NCBI GenBank assembly: GCA_041390125.1
Contig: JAWKQN010000013.1
Coordinates: forward strand, 118,501 to 182,500
Direction of reading: 5' to 3'
DNA: 64,000 nt
DNA from: Gemmatimonadota bacterium
Lineage (GTDB): Bacteria > Gemmatimonadota > Gemmatimonadetes > Longimicrobiales > Gaopeijiaceae
The notes under the pieces: generated by a model
What the model saw: only the letters and a program-made list of their open reading frames with translations
Told to the model about the DNA's origin: nothing
Databases searched by the model: none
Shown: piece after piece, positions 42,922 through 52,435 of the stretch
Layout: each line of letters opens with the position of its first letter
Position numbering within the stretch: the stretch's first letter is position 1
Program-made: the position numbers and the translations under genes

Positions 42922-43886
42922 CTGCTCGCCGCCGTTCCGCTCCCCCCGTCCGCGCTCGTCGCGGGTGCCGGGGAGGGGTGCGTGCGGCGGTCGTGCTCGC
43001 AGGGCTGCTGGGCGCGGCTTCTCTCGTGGCCGTGCCGGTCCTCGCGCCCGCGCCGCTGGCCGCCCAGGCGGTGGAGCAGGCCCAGGAGCAACGGGAGCTC
43101 GAATACCAGGCGGCGCTCTCCGCGCTCGAGAGCGCGCAGGCCGCGCGCCGGGCCCTGCAGAGCCGCTTCGAGCAGTGGTCCGATTCGCTGAACGTCGCGC
43201 GCATCGCCGGCGACGAAGCCCGCCGCAACAACGCCTACCGCGAGCTGCTCGGCGTGACCACGGATCTGGGCAGCGCGGATCGTCGGGTCGAGCAGACGGC
43301 CACCGCGCTGGAGCAGGCCCGCTTCGCGCTCAAGGACCTGATCGACAAGCGCATGGATCTGCTCGTCGACCAACTCCAGTACACGAGCACGGACAACGAG
43401 CGCCGCACGCTGGCGCTCGTCTACGAGGACCTCTCCAACCGCTTTGAGGAGCTCGACCGCGAGGCGCCTCCCGAGATGCAGGTGACGCCGGTGGTCCTGC
43501 CCAACATCATGGCGTCCCCCACGGACGGCGCACGGGAGCTGTCCGCGAAGGCGGAGCTGCTCGAGCGCTACGCGGCGCGCTACGACACACTGATCGGCAC
43601 CATCGAGCAGGAGCTGTCCGACCTGGAGAAGCGCGCGCAGCGCGACCGGGTGATGGGCGGCTTCCTGGCGGGGCTCGACCGGTACGGCGACACCAACCTG
43701 CCGGTGGGTCCGGCGCGCGAGGTGCCGCCGGCGGGCTCGGAGGCCGGTGAGTCCGCGACGCCCATCCCGCTCGAGGAGCGCATGGGAGAGCTGCGCGATC
43801 TGCTGACCCGCTACGAGTCGCTGCGCGAGGAAGCCCGCGAGCGCGCCGGACACCTGAAGCAGCGCGCGCAGGAGATCACCGAGTGA
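42918..43886 (+). CDS. periplasmic coiled-coil protein
   Basis: 322 residues, with a signal peptide (AAVVLAGLLGAASLVAVPVL, then APAPLAAQA). Long heptad-rich stretches follow (QEQRELEYQAALSALESAQA, then ALEQARFALKDLIDKRMDLL). The last 150 residues include IGTIEQELSDLEKRAQRDRV and LRDLLTRYESLREEARERAG. I do not recognise a family; it looks like a spacer or tethering coiled coil. It overlaps the regulator at its start and the barrel gene at its end by four bases each. Confidence 0.75.
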   Translation: MTARRRSAPPVRARRGCRGGVRAAVVLAGLLGAASLVAVPVLAPAPLAAQAVEQAQEQRELEYQAALSALESAQAARRALQSRFEQWSDSLNVARIAGDEARRNNAYRELLGVTTDLGSADRRVEQTATALEQARFALKDLIDKRMDLLVDQLQYTSTDNERRTLALVYEDLSNRFEELDREAPPEMQVTPVVLPNIMASPTDGARELSAKAELLERYAARYDTLIGTIEQELSDLEKRAQRDRVMGGFLAGLDRYGDTNLPVGPAREVPPAGSEAGESATPIPLEERMGELRDLLTRYESLREEARERAGHLKQRAQEITE

Positions 43887-45034
43887 GCGGAACTCCCGCG
43901 GGGCGTGTGCTGCGCAAGCGGTGCGGCTGGAGCTGGGTGGTGGCGCTCGCCGGGGCGAGCGCGCTTTCGCCCGCCGACGCCGACGCCCAGATCAAGTGGC
44001 GTGACCTGCACGTGAGTGGCGGACTCTCGTTGGAGGGATATCAGGGCAACCTGGCGGCCGTGTCGGTCCCCCAGGTGGATTCCACCGAGGCGGCCCAGGC
44101 CGCCGTGGGTGAGTTCGCCGGGCGGGGCCAGCTCTGGTTGCTGGAGGGCGCGACGCGCGACCTGTGGGTGGGCTTCGACGCCGGCTTGCGGCAGTTCGCC
44201 GCCACGGGCTTCGAGGTGCGCGACTACGCCCCCCGCGAGTGGGTGGGCAACGTCGCGCTGAACTTCCGCCAGGACCTGGGCGCCAGCCGCCTCATGGCCA
44301 GCGTGCGCGCGCGCGGACGCGACGTCGCCGACCGCCCGCCGATCCCGCTGTTCATCCAGCCGGGCTACGGCATGGCCACGGGTGAGCTGCGGCTGCTGCT
44401 GCCGCCCGCCCGGGACGTCTCGTTCGACGTGAGCGTCGGTGGCGAGATCTCCGACTACACCTCACTGGTGTTCACCCCGCAGCTCGACCTGTTGGACCGA
44501 CGCGCTTTCGAGACGGAACTGGGCGCCTCCTGGCAGGGCACCGCGGCCTGGCGGGTGCGCTTCTTCAGCGGGCTCGACATCTCGCACTACGAGCGCCAGG
44601 GCACCGCGCTGCCCTCCGATCCCTTCCGGCGCGACCACGCCGTGCGCGCGGGTGCGCAGTGGAGCTACGGCGGGTCGCGTATGGATCTGCGTCTGGGCGC
44701 CGAGGGCATCTTCAACCGCTCCAACTCGCGCCGCGTTGAATACGACGCGCTGCGCGCCAGCGTGGTCAGCGGTATGGCGCTCCCGTGGGAGATCACCGCG
44801 AACGTCTACGGGGTCTTCACGCTCAAGCGCTATCTGCTCGAGCTCGAGACCGCGCGCGTGGCGCCGGGCGAAGAGGCCGACAACGCCACCGTCGCGTATC
44901 TGTTGCTGAGCCGCCCGGTGGCTGCCAATCTGGACGGCGCCATCCGCTTCGGATGGACCCGGGCCGAGACGGACATCGGCGACTCGTACTTCCGGCGCTA
45001 CGGGTTCAGCGTGCTGCTGGACTACCGGCCGTAA
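43883..45034 (+). CDS. predicted outer-membrane beta-barrel protein
   Basis: 383 residues from a GTG overlapping the upstream stop. A signal peptide ends at ADADAQ. The mature part alternates polar and aromatic residues in strands (RDLWVGFDAGLRQFAATGFE, then VGNVALNFRQDLGASRLMAS) and ends FRRYGFSVLLDYRP, with a C-terminal aromatic-proline motif resembling an outer-membrane insertion signal. It is the last gene of the kinase-regulator operon and is a probable regulatory target or partner in envelope stress sensing. Confidence 0.75.
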   Translation: MSGTPAGRVLRKRCGWSWVVALAGASALSPADADAQIKWRDLHVSGGLSLEGYQGNLAAVSVPQVDSTEAAQAAVGEFAGRGQLWLLEGATRDLWVGFDAGLRQFAATGFEVRDYAPREWVGNVALNFRQDLGASRLMASVRARGRDVADRPPIPLFIQPGYGMATGELRLLLPPARDVSFDVSVGGEISDYTSLVFTPQLDLLDRRAFETELGASWQGTAAWRVRFFSGLDISHYERQGTALPSDPFRRDHAVRAGAQWSYGGSRMDLRLGAEGIFNRSNSRRVEYDALRASVVSGMALPWEITANVYGVFTLKRYLLELETARVAPGEEADNATVAYLLLSRPVAANLDGAIRFGWTRAETDIGDSYFRRYGFSVLLDYRP

Positions 45035-45102
45035 CGGAAGGGGCGGGCGCCGCTCCACCGCGGACTCCGGGACCCGTCTCCCGTCAGCGGGTTGGACCCT
45101 TC

Positions 45103-48100
45103 GTGCACGCAGCATCCCGGCGCGGTCGGCAGGCCCGCCTTCCCTCGACGCTCCTCGCGCTGGTCATCACCGCGGTCGCGTGTCCGCACCTCGCGGCCCA
45201 GGCCTCGCCCGGCGACTCCGTCCGTGTGCTCGAGTACACGACGGCCGAAGGCACCTGGATCTCGCTCGACGTGTCCCCGGTCGACGGCACCCTGGTCTTC
45301 GAGCTGGTAGGAGACGTCTACACGCTCGACGCCGGAGGCGGACAGGCACGCCCCCTCCTGACCGGCCCCGCCTTCCAGTCGCAGCCCCGCTGGTCGCCAG
45401 ACGGCGCCCGCATCGCATTCATCAGTGACGGCACCGGCTCCGACAACGTCTGGCTGGCCACGGCGGACGGGAGCGACGCGCACGCCCTGAGCACCCTCCC
45501 GCGCTCGCTGGTCCTGTCTCCGGCCTGGTCGGCGGACGGCCGCGCGGTCTTCGCGACCGTGGTGGATGCCTACGGCGCGCGGACGGCCGCGCTGTGGCGC
45601 TGGGATGTCGAGACGGGGGAGGGCGCGCCGCTGGTGGAGAACGCGAACGGCCCGCCCCAGCCCCTGGTCTCCAGCCCCGCCCCGGGCCCGTATGGCGCGC
45701 ACGCCGCCCCGGACGGGGAGTGGCTCTGGTACACCGCGGTGACGCCGCGCCCGTACGGCAGCCGGAACGGTGCGTCCACCCGGATCCTGCGCCGGCACCT
45801 GGGCAGCGGCCGGGAAGAGCCGGTCGCGCTGGAGGGCACGAGCCCCATGAAGCCGGTGCTGTCCCGGGACGGCCGCTGGCTGGTGTACGGCGCGGTCCAG
45901 GATGGGCGCACCGGGCTCCGGCTCCGTGACCTGCAGCGCGCGCGCGAGCGCTGGCTGGCCTATCCGGTGGACCGGAACGCGCTCGAGTCGAGGGCGTCGC
46001 GCGATGTGCTGCCGGACCTGGCCTTCACGCCGGACGGGGCGGCCGTGATGGCCGCGTACGGGGGCCGCATCCACCGGCTCCCCGTGGACGGCTCGGCGAG
46101 CGAGGTCGTGCCCTTCCAGGCCCAGGTCCGGGTGGAGACCCGTCCCGCCCCGGACGTCCGGGTGCGCCTGCCGGACGGGCCGGTCCGGGCCCGACGGGTG
46201 GACCAGGTGGCCGTGGGGCCGGACGGCCGCCTGGTCTTCTCCGCCCTGGGGCGGATCTGGGTGGCGGGGCGGGCCGGGGAGCGGCCGGAGCGCCTGACCC
46301 GGTCGGAGCGGCCCCGGGAGTTCATGCCGGCCGTCTCCCCGGACGGCCGGCAGGTGGCGTTCGTGACCTGGGGCGCGGAGGGAGGTCACCTCTGGGTGAC
46401 CCGCCGGGACGGACGGGGGGAGCCGCGGGCGGTTGGGGGTGGTCCGGCCCTCTGGGTGGACCCGGCCTGGACGCCCGACGGCCGCGCCCTGGTGGCGCTC
46501 CGGGCCCCCGTGGGCTCGGCGCGCGCGGCGCCCGAGCTGGTGCCCCCGGACGCGGAGGTGGTGTGGGTGGCGGTGGACAACGGGGCCGGTGCCGCCCCGT
46601 CCAGTCCTGCGCGCCCGGACGCGATCCGATCCGAGCCCGGGCGTCCGCGGGTGACCGACGGTGCGAGCGCGTTGGATGGGACGGAGCACGGGGGCGGTGG
46701 CGCCACCACGGCCGCCTTCCGGGTGATCGCACCCGCGGGTACGCTGCGCCGACCCCACTTCGGGCCCGATCCCGAGCGGGTCCTGCTCACGTCTCCCTTC
46801 GACGGGCTGGTCTCCTTCGCGCTCACCGGCGGAGATCGGCGGGTGCACGCGACGCTGGCGCGTGGGCAGGGCCTGGGCTTCGCGGGAGCCGTGCGCGAGC
46901 TGCTCCTGAGCCCCGACGGCACCCGCGTCGCCGCGCGCGTGGGCGAGCGCGTCCACGTGCTGCCGTTCCCGGAGCGTGGGCCTGGCGACGACGCTGCCCC
47001 GCCGGAGCTCGATGCGCTGGGGTCCGATGCAACCTCGGACGCGGACGCGCCCCAGACCTTCACGTGGGGCGGGGACGGTTCGCTCGTGTGGGTGCACGGC
47101 CGCACGGTGGAGCGTGTCGACGACGCCCGCGTGCACGGTGGCGCGCTCGTCCCGCGCTCGGTCCAGGTGGACGTGCGGCTGCCGCGTGCGGGCGGCCGCG
47201 GGACCCTGGTGCTCCGGGGCGCCCGCGCGATCACGATGCGCGGCTACGAGATCGTCCCCGACGCCGACATCGTGATCACGGACGATCGCATCGCGGCCCT
47301 CGGTCCCCGCGGCAGCGTACCGGTGCCCGCAGGTGCCCGCATCCTGGACGTCACGGGCCGGACCATCATGCCCGGGATCATCGACGTGCATGCGCACTGG
47401 AGCGTGGGACGGGGCGCGCTCAGCGCCGAGATCCTGGAGCCCGAGTCACCGCAGGCCTACGCCAACCTCGCGTTCGGCACCACCACGATCCGCGATCCGC
47501 AGAGCAGCGCGGACATCTTCGGCTATGCCGACCTGATCGAGACGGGCGCGGCCGCCGGTCCGCGCGTGCTGTCCACCGGGCCGGGCGTGTTCCTCGACCG
47601 CGACTTCCAATCGCTGGACGACACGCGCGCGTTGCTGGAGCGCTACCGGGACGATCACGGCACCTGGATGGTCAAGTCCTACCTGGTGGGCAACCGGCAG
47701 CAGCGGCAGTGGATGGCCGAAGCGAGCCGAACGCTCGGGATGCTGACCACCACCGAGGGCGGCTCCGACACCAAGATGGACCTGACGCACGCCATCGACG
47801 GCTTCGCAGGCAACGAGCACGCCTTTCCCGATGCGCCCATCCACGACGACCTGGTGCAGCTCGTGGCGCGGAGCGGGATCGCCTACACGCCCACGTTGCT
47901 GGTGTCCTTCGGGGGCGCGCTGCCCATCTACCGGCTGCAGGCCGAGGAGCGCCCGCACCTGAACGCGCGGCTGGCGCCGTGGTTCCCGGCGGGCGAGCTC
48001 TGGCAGAACACGTCCACGCGCCTGCTCTGGTTCCCGCCGGAGGACTACAACGACGCGGACGTGGCGCAGGGCGCGGCCGACATCCTGGAGGCCGGAGGGC

Positions 48101-49860
48101 GGGTGGCGCTGGGCGGGCACGGCGAGATGCAGGGGCTGCAGAACCACTGGGAGATGCGACTTCTGGAGGCAGGGGGTATGAGACCGCACGACGTGCTGCG
48201 CGTGGCCACGATCCTGGGGGCGAGCGCGCTGGGACTCACCGACGACCTGGGCAGCCTCGAACCGGGCAAGAAGGCGGACCTGTTGGTGCTCGAGGCCGAC
48301 CCGCTCACGGGCGTGCGCCATGCGGAGCAGATCGCCTGGGTCATGAAGGACGGCGTGCTGCGCGACGCGCGCACGCTGGACGCGGTGTGGCCGGTGGTGG
48401 AGCCACTCCCGACGCCGTGGTGGCGCGCGCCGATCTCCACCGCGTCCACGCGCAACGACCCGACGGCCGCCGAGTCGGTGTCCGGCCGACCCGCGATCCC
48501 CGAGCCCGCCATCGACGCCGTGGTGGAGGCCGACATGGCCGCGATGCGCGTGCCCGGCATGGCCGTGGCCGTCCTGGAGGGCGACGCGGTGCGCATCGCC
48601 AAGGGCTACGGGTTCGCCAACCTGGAGCACCAGGTGCGCGTGACGCCGCAGACCTTGTTCCAGTCCGGCTCGTTGGCCAAGCAGTTCACGGCGGCGGGCG
48701 TCCTGGCGTTGGTGGAGGAGGGCCGCATGCAGCTCGACGCGCCGCTCTCCACCTATCTCCCGCGCACGCCGGCGGCCTGGTCCGGCGTCACGATCCGGCA
48801 CCTGCTGTCGCACACGTCGGGCGTGCCCGACTACACGAGCGAGGGGTTCGACTACCGGCGCGACTACACCGAGGACGACATCCAGACGATGGCCTTCGCC
48901 ATGGCCCTCGAGTTCGCGCCCGGCACACGCTGGAACTACTCGAACACCGGGTACGTTCTGCTGGGCATCGCGATCGGGCAGGTGACGGGGAGGCCCTACT
49001 GGGAGTATCTGCGCGAGCGCATCTTCGACCCGGCCGGCATGCCCACCGTGCGTGTGATCTCCGAGGCGGCGGTGGTGCCGCATCGCGCGTCCGGCTATGC
49101 GCTGGACGCCGACGGCGAGTGGGTCCACCAGACGTGGGTGTCCCCCACGCTCAACACGACGGCGGACGGCTCCATGCTGTTCAGCCTGGAGGACCTGATC
49201 GCGTGGGCGCGCACCGTGCGCGAGCGGCGGGTGCTGTCGGAGGAGAGCTGGGACGCCATGCTCGCGCCGACCCGTCTGAACAGCGGCAACACCCATCCGT
49301 ACGGGTTCGCCTGGTTCCTGGGAAGCGTCAACGGCCAACCCGTCCAGGAGCATGCGGGCTCGTGGCAGGGCTTCCAGACGCAGCTCATCCGCTATCCGGA
49401 CCGGGATCTCACCATCGTGGTGTTGGCCAACCAGCGTAGCGCCCGTCCGTCCGACACCTCGCGGAGGATCGCCGCCGTCATCGATCCGATGTTGGAGGAA
49501 ACGGAGCCCACCATGCCGATCGCGGACCGGGATCCCGAGGTCACCGCGCTGCTCCGGCGGGTGCTGGAGAAGACCGCACGCGGCGAGCTGAGGCTGTCCG
49601 ACTTCGAGTTCGTGCGCCAGACCGTGGTGCCGCGCATGAGCGCGGCCTACGCCGCGTTGCTTCGCGACCGGGGCGCGATCGAGGCCATCGACCTGCTGGC
49701 CACGGGGACGGAAGGGGACGACCGCACGTTTGTGTACCGGGTGCGCTATCCCCGGGGCGCCGTGCAGGCGTCCATCAAGGTGGGGCCGGGCGGGGGGCTC
49801 ACGGGGCTGCTGCTGCGGCCGGTGGAGCCCGACCCGCGCCCTGCACGCCCCGTGAAGTAG
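45103..49860 (+). CDS. secreted TolB propeller-amidohydrolase-serine hydrolase fusion
   Basis: 1,585 residues from a GTG at 45103 that opens a signal peptide (LPSTLLALVITAVACPHLAA). Residues 30-690 are WD40/TolB-type propeller repeats (WSPDGARIAFISDGTG, FTPDGAAVMAAYGG, VSPDGRQVAFVTWG). Residues 700-1115 are an amidohydrolase (DVHAHWSVG metal site, about 761; SLEPGKKADLLVLEADPL). Residues 1135-1475 are a class C beta-lactamase-like serine hydrolase (SGSLAKQFT with Ser-x-x-Lys at about 1187; YSNTGY at about 1278; HAGSWQG at about 1416). Propeller-amidohydrolase proteins are common in related genomes; the added hydrolase is the unusual part. Substrates unknown. Confidence 0.88.
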   Translation: MHAASRRGRQARLPSTLLALVITAVACPHLAAQASPGDSVRVLEYTTAEGTWISLDVSPVDGTLVFELVGDVYTLDAGGGQARPLLTGPAFQSQPRWSPDGARIAFISDGTGSDNVWLATADGSDAHALSTLPRSLVLSPAWSADGRAVFATVVDAYGARTAALWRWDVETGEGAPLVENANGPPQPLVSSPAPGPYGAHAAPDGEWLWYTAVTPRPYGSRNGASTRILRRHLGSGREEPVALEGTSPMKPVLSRDGRWLVYGAVQDGRTGLRLRDLQRARERWLAYPVDRNALESRASRDVLPDLAFTPDGAAVMAAYGGRIHRLPVDGSASEVVPFQAQVRVETRPAPDVRVRLPDGPVRARRVDQVAVGPDGRLVFSALGRIWVAGRAGERPERLTRSERPREFMPAVSPDGRQVAFVTWGAEGGHLWVTRRDGRGEPRAVGGGPALWVDPAWTPDGRALVALRAPVGSARAAPELVPPDAEVVWVAVDNGAGAAPSSPARPDAIRSEPGRPRVTDGASALDGTEHGGGGATTAAFRVIAPAGTLRRPHFGPDPERVLLTSPFDGLVSFALTGGDRRVHATLARGQGLGFAGAVRELLLSPDGTRVAARVGERVHVLPFPERGPGDDAAPPELDALGSDATSDADAPQTFTWGGDGSLVWVHGRTVERVDDARVHGGALVPRSVQVDVRLPRAGGRGTLVLRGARAITMRGYEIVPDADIVITDDRIAALGPRGSVPVPAGARILDVTGRTIMPGIIDVHAHWSVGRGALSAEILEPESPQAYANLAFGTTTIRDPQSSADIFGYADLIETGAAAGPRVLSTGPGVFLDRDFQSLDDTRALLERYRDDHGTWMVKSYLVGNRQQRQWMAEASRTLGMLTTTEGGSDTKMDLTHAIDGFAGNEHAFPDAPIHDDLVQLVARSGIAYTPTLLVSFGGALPIYRLQAEERPHLNARLAPWFPAGELWQNTSTRLLWFPPEDYNDADVAQGAADILEAGGRVALGGHGEMQGLQNHWEMRLLEAGGMRPHDVLRVATILGASALGLTDDLGSLEPGKKADLLVLEADPLTGVRHAEQIAWVMKDGVLRDARTLDAVWPVVEPLPTPWWRAPISTASTRNDPTAAESVSGRPAIPEPAIDAVVEADMAAMRVPGMAVAVLEGDAVRIAKGYGFANLEHQVRVTPQTLFQSGSLAKQFTAAGVLALVEEGRMQLDAPLSTYLPRTPAAWSGVTIRHLLSHTSGVPDYTSEGFDYRRDYTEDDIQTMAFAMALEFAPGTRWNYSNTGYVLLGIAIGQVTGRPYWEYLRERIFDPAGMPTVRVISEAAVVPHRASGYALDADGEWVHQTWVSPTLNTTADGSMLFSLEDLIAWARTVRERRVLSEESWDAMLAPTRLNSGNTHPYGFAWFLGSVNGQPVQEHAGSWQGFQTQLIRYPDRDLTIVVLANQRSARPSDTSRRIAAVIDPMLEETEPTMPIADRDPEVTALLRRVLEKTARGELRLSDFEFVRQTVVPRMSAAYAALLRDRGAIEAIDLLATGTEGDDRTFVYRVRYPRGAVQASIKVGPGGGLTGLLLRPVEPDPRPARPVK

Positions 49861-49969
49861 CGCCCTCACGCCGTCTGCTCCCCGCGTGATCCGGGGCGGG
49901 GCGGTTCGGGCTAGGGAGCAGTGAACCGCGGGGCGCGCCCGCGACCCCGCCGTCCTGCCCGGAGGCTCC

Positions 49970-52042
49970 ATGTCCGCCCGCATTCCCGGTCGGTGTAGCT
50001 CGCCCCAACGGCAGAGCTCCCCGCATCGGCAGAGCTCCCCGCTTCGGCAGAGCTCCCCGCATCGGCAGAGCTCCCCGCATCGGCAGAGCTCACCGCGTCG
50101 GCAGAGCTCACCGCATCGGCGCAGCTCCCCCCAACGGTGTAACTCTCCTCAACGGTCAAGCTCCCCCCGTCGATGCAGCTCCGGCTCGACATCGACCCGC
50201 CGGGCCCCGTTTGCGGCGCTGGTGCTCGCGTTCCTCACAGCCGGGACGCTCTCGGCGCAGGACGCCAAAGCCGTGCAGCAGGCGCAGGCGATGAAATCGA
50301 AGGGGGCGACGGTCGAGACGGTGGCCGCACAGATCGCCCGGGACCATCGCCTGGATGCGGCGGGGACCGCACAGGTGCTGCGGGCCGCCCGGTACGATGC
50401 CAAGGCCACGGCGGCCGGGCTGCAGCCGGCCTTCCGCCTGGACGTGGCCGGCAGCGCCGCCGTCCTGCGCCGGGCCGGCTACGATGCGCGCGCCACGGCG
50501 CCCGCGCTGGTGGAGGTCTACCGAGCCCGCAACGCGGTGGTGATGGACGTCATGCAGCGGGCGGACTTCGATCCGCGCGAGCTGCGCTTCGTGGCCGCCC
50601 AGGTCCTGCGGATGCCGGCGGAGGACCTGGTGGCCCAGATGAAGGCCGAAGGCGCGACCACGTTGGAGACCGCCCGGGTGCTGCACGACGCCTACCAGAT
50701 GGCGCCCGCGCCGGCCGGTGACGTGCTGCACCCGGCGGGCTTTCGCGGAAGCGAGATCGTGGAGGCGTTCCGGCTCGTCTGGGGGCTGGACGTGCATCAG
50801 GCGTTGCAGGCCATGTACGACATGGAGGTGGAGTTCAGCTCTCCCTACGGCTTCCTGGAATCGGCCGGGTACGAGGTGCCCGCGCCGACCATCGACCGCT
50901 ACCGCATCGCGGACTACAGACCTGGACGGAGCGGCCAGCTCATCGAGAACGAGGGGGTGGTGGACCCGGCCAAGGTGGTGGGGATCGCACCGGATCCGTC
51001 CGACGGGGTGGTGGAGATGCTCATCCGCTACCGGGACCTGGACCAGCTCAACGCGGACTTCGGCGGTGTCGGCGGGGAGATCCTGGGCCGCACGCCGCAC
51101 ACGTACCAGGCGAACGGAGCCACCTGGGAGGGCGAGTGGCTGAAGGTGCGCTTCCGCGACTTCGACTCGGGCTGGTTCCGACTCGAGCGTCTGACGCGCT
51201 CGGCGACGCGCAGCGCCAAGGCGCTGGCCTACCACGTGGTGGAGCCGGCGATGATCGTCGAGCCGATCGAGGGCATGACGGTGACGCTGGGGGCGGAGCC
51301 CAACGTGGGGACGGTGACCCTCCCGAGCGGGACGTTCGGCGGAGTGGCCATGCAGGGCAGCACGGTCGCGTTCGAGGTGCCCACGGATCAGCAGCTCGGC
51401 ATCACGTCGGACGTGCACGACTTCGCCTCCAACTCCACCACGGTGACCACGCGGTCGGTGGGCGGGGACAACCTCGAGATCGAGATCGACATCGGGTTCG
51501 AGACGGCGGGCGCGGAGGTGGAAGGGACCTTCCTGGACTACGTGCCGTGCTGGACCTGCGGCACGTTCCGGATCCCGCGGAGCACCTGCTTCGGCATCAA
51601 CATCCCCTGCTTCGCGAGCTTCCTGGGATCGGTAGGCGCCTCCCTGGGCTCGTGCCTCGATCCGCAGAACTGGGAGGAGGGCCAGATGGCGGACGGTCCG
51701 GCGCTTCCCTTCCAGGCCGACCTGACCAACCCGGCGCTCGAGATCCGGATCGTGCTGGCCGCGGATCCCGCGACGGGCGCGTTCAGCGTGAAGCAGGTGG
51801 TGCCGACGTTCGATGCCGGCGTGCAGCTCCGCACGACCCACGAGGATCTCGAGCTGCATGTGATCCAGGACTACGTGATGGGGCAGGTCAACCAGAAGCT
51901 CATGAACGCGCTGACGCAGATGGACCTGGGTGGCAAGGTGGTGGCGTCCCTGGAGATCGCGCGGGGCGTCTTCGGGTGGGGGCACCTGCGCGGGCTGTAT
52001 CTGCTCGGGGACGGGCGCTGGTTCCTGGACGCGGAGTACTGA
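49970..52042 (+). CDS. large secreted protein with an N-terminal Ser-Pro-Arg hexapeptide repeat
   Basis: 690 residues from the ATG at 49970, with GGAGG five bases upstream. Residues 8-68 are about ten copies of R-Q-S-S-P-H. A hydrophobic segment follows (APFAALVLAFLTAGTLSAQ, about 78-96), so the repeat precedes what looks like a signal anchor. No usable later start exists between the repeat and that segment. Residues 100-250 are helical repeats (ARYDAKATAAGLQPAF, AGYDARATAPALVEVY). The C-terminal half is beta-rich with Cys clusters (LDYVPCWTCGTF, RSTCFGINIPCFASF). Function unknown. Confidence 0.75.
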   Translation: MSARIPGRCSSPQRQSSPHRQSSPLRQSSPHRQSSPHRQSSPRRQSSPHRRSSPQRCNSPQRSSSPRRCSSGSTSTRRAPFAALVLAFLTAGTLSAQDAKAVQQAQAMKSKGATVETVAAQIARDHRLDAAGTAQVLRAARYDAKATAAGLQPAFRLDVAGSAAVLRRAGYDARATAPALVEVYRARNAVVMDVMQRADFDPRELRFVAAQVLRMPAEDLVAQMKAEGATTLETARVLHDAYQMAPAPAGDVLHPAGFRGSEIVEAFRLVWGLDVHQALQAMYDMEVEFSSPYGFLESAGYEVPAPTIDRYRIADYRPGRSGQLIENEGVVDPAKVVGIAPDPSDGVVEMLIRYRDLDQLNADFGGVGGEILGRTPHTYQANGATWEGEWLKVRFRDFDSGWFRLERLTRSATRSAKALAYHVVEPAMIVEPIEGMTVTLGAEPNVGTVTLPSGTFGGVAMQGSTVAFEVPTDQQLGITSDVHDFASNSTTVTTRSVGGDNLEIEIDIGFETAGAEVEGTFLDYVPCWTCGTFRIPRSTCFGINIPCFASFLGSVGASLGSCLDPQNWEEGQMADGPALPFQADLTNPALEIRIVLAADPATGAFSVKQVVPTFDAGVQLRTTHEDLELHVIQDYVMGQVNQKLMNALTQMDLGGKVVASLEIARGVFGWGHLRGLYLLGDGRWFLDAEY
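49993..50172. repeat. 18-base tandem repeat, about ten copies
   Basis: Units of the type GCAGAGCTCCCCGCATCG repeat every 18 bases. The six central ones (50011-50118) are nearly identical; the outer ones are diverged. Each contains a GAGCTC palindrome. In the coding frame it gives RQSSPH repeats. No unique spacers interrupt it, so it is a coding minisatellite and not a CRISPR array. Confidence 0.9.
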
Positions 52043-52435
52043 AGGGGCAACCCGGGGTCGGCGGCCATCGCAGCAGGCGGTCCATCGGCGCCTCTTCCGC
52101 GGTCGGATCTTCGTTCGCGTCGGGCACGGTTGGGCTCCGGCTCGGCGGGTCGCACTCGATGCCCGTCCGGCGCGGTCCCTGCGCTGCGAGCTCGGGCCTT
52201 CAAGCGTCCTGCGAGCGCAGGCCTTCCCCCGCTTCCCGGGACGCGGCTCCGTGCCTTCGAACCATGGTGCCGCCCGCTCCGTACCGCCTTCGTTCAACCG
52301 TCCATGGCGGTGGATCCTCCACCGGTCACCCGTTCTGGCGACGCGTTCCGGGTCTTCGTCCGTTCCAGCGACGCCGTGGGTCCAGGCCTCGGGCCCTGCC
52401 GACGGACGATCCGCCGCGCCAACGGAGCCTGGCAC
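52043..52435 (+). other. intergenic stretch upstream of the integrase gene
   Basis: 393 bases between the repeat-protein stop and the integrase GTG. Open frames here lack recognisable domains. No LexA-type box (CTGT-N8-ACAG) is seen, so SOS control of the integrase, known in other integrons, is not supported. A start at 52303 would extend the integrase by 44 residues without similarity to the family. Confidence 0.5.

Noticed and set aside
49993..50172. CRISPR-like array of 18-base units
   Set aside because: The units are contiguous without spacers and keep the coding frame of the surrounding gene; no cas genes are near.
49911..50192. Antisense open frame with Ser/Ala/Asp repeats opposite the tandem repeat
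   Set aside because: It exists only because the repeat length is a multiple of three; no ribosome site or family features.
52130..52435. Longer N-terminus for the integrase (443 residues)
   Set aside because: The added residues are Pro/Arg-rich and unlike IntI proteins; the GTG at 52436 gives the family length.
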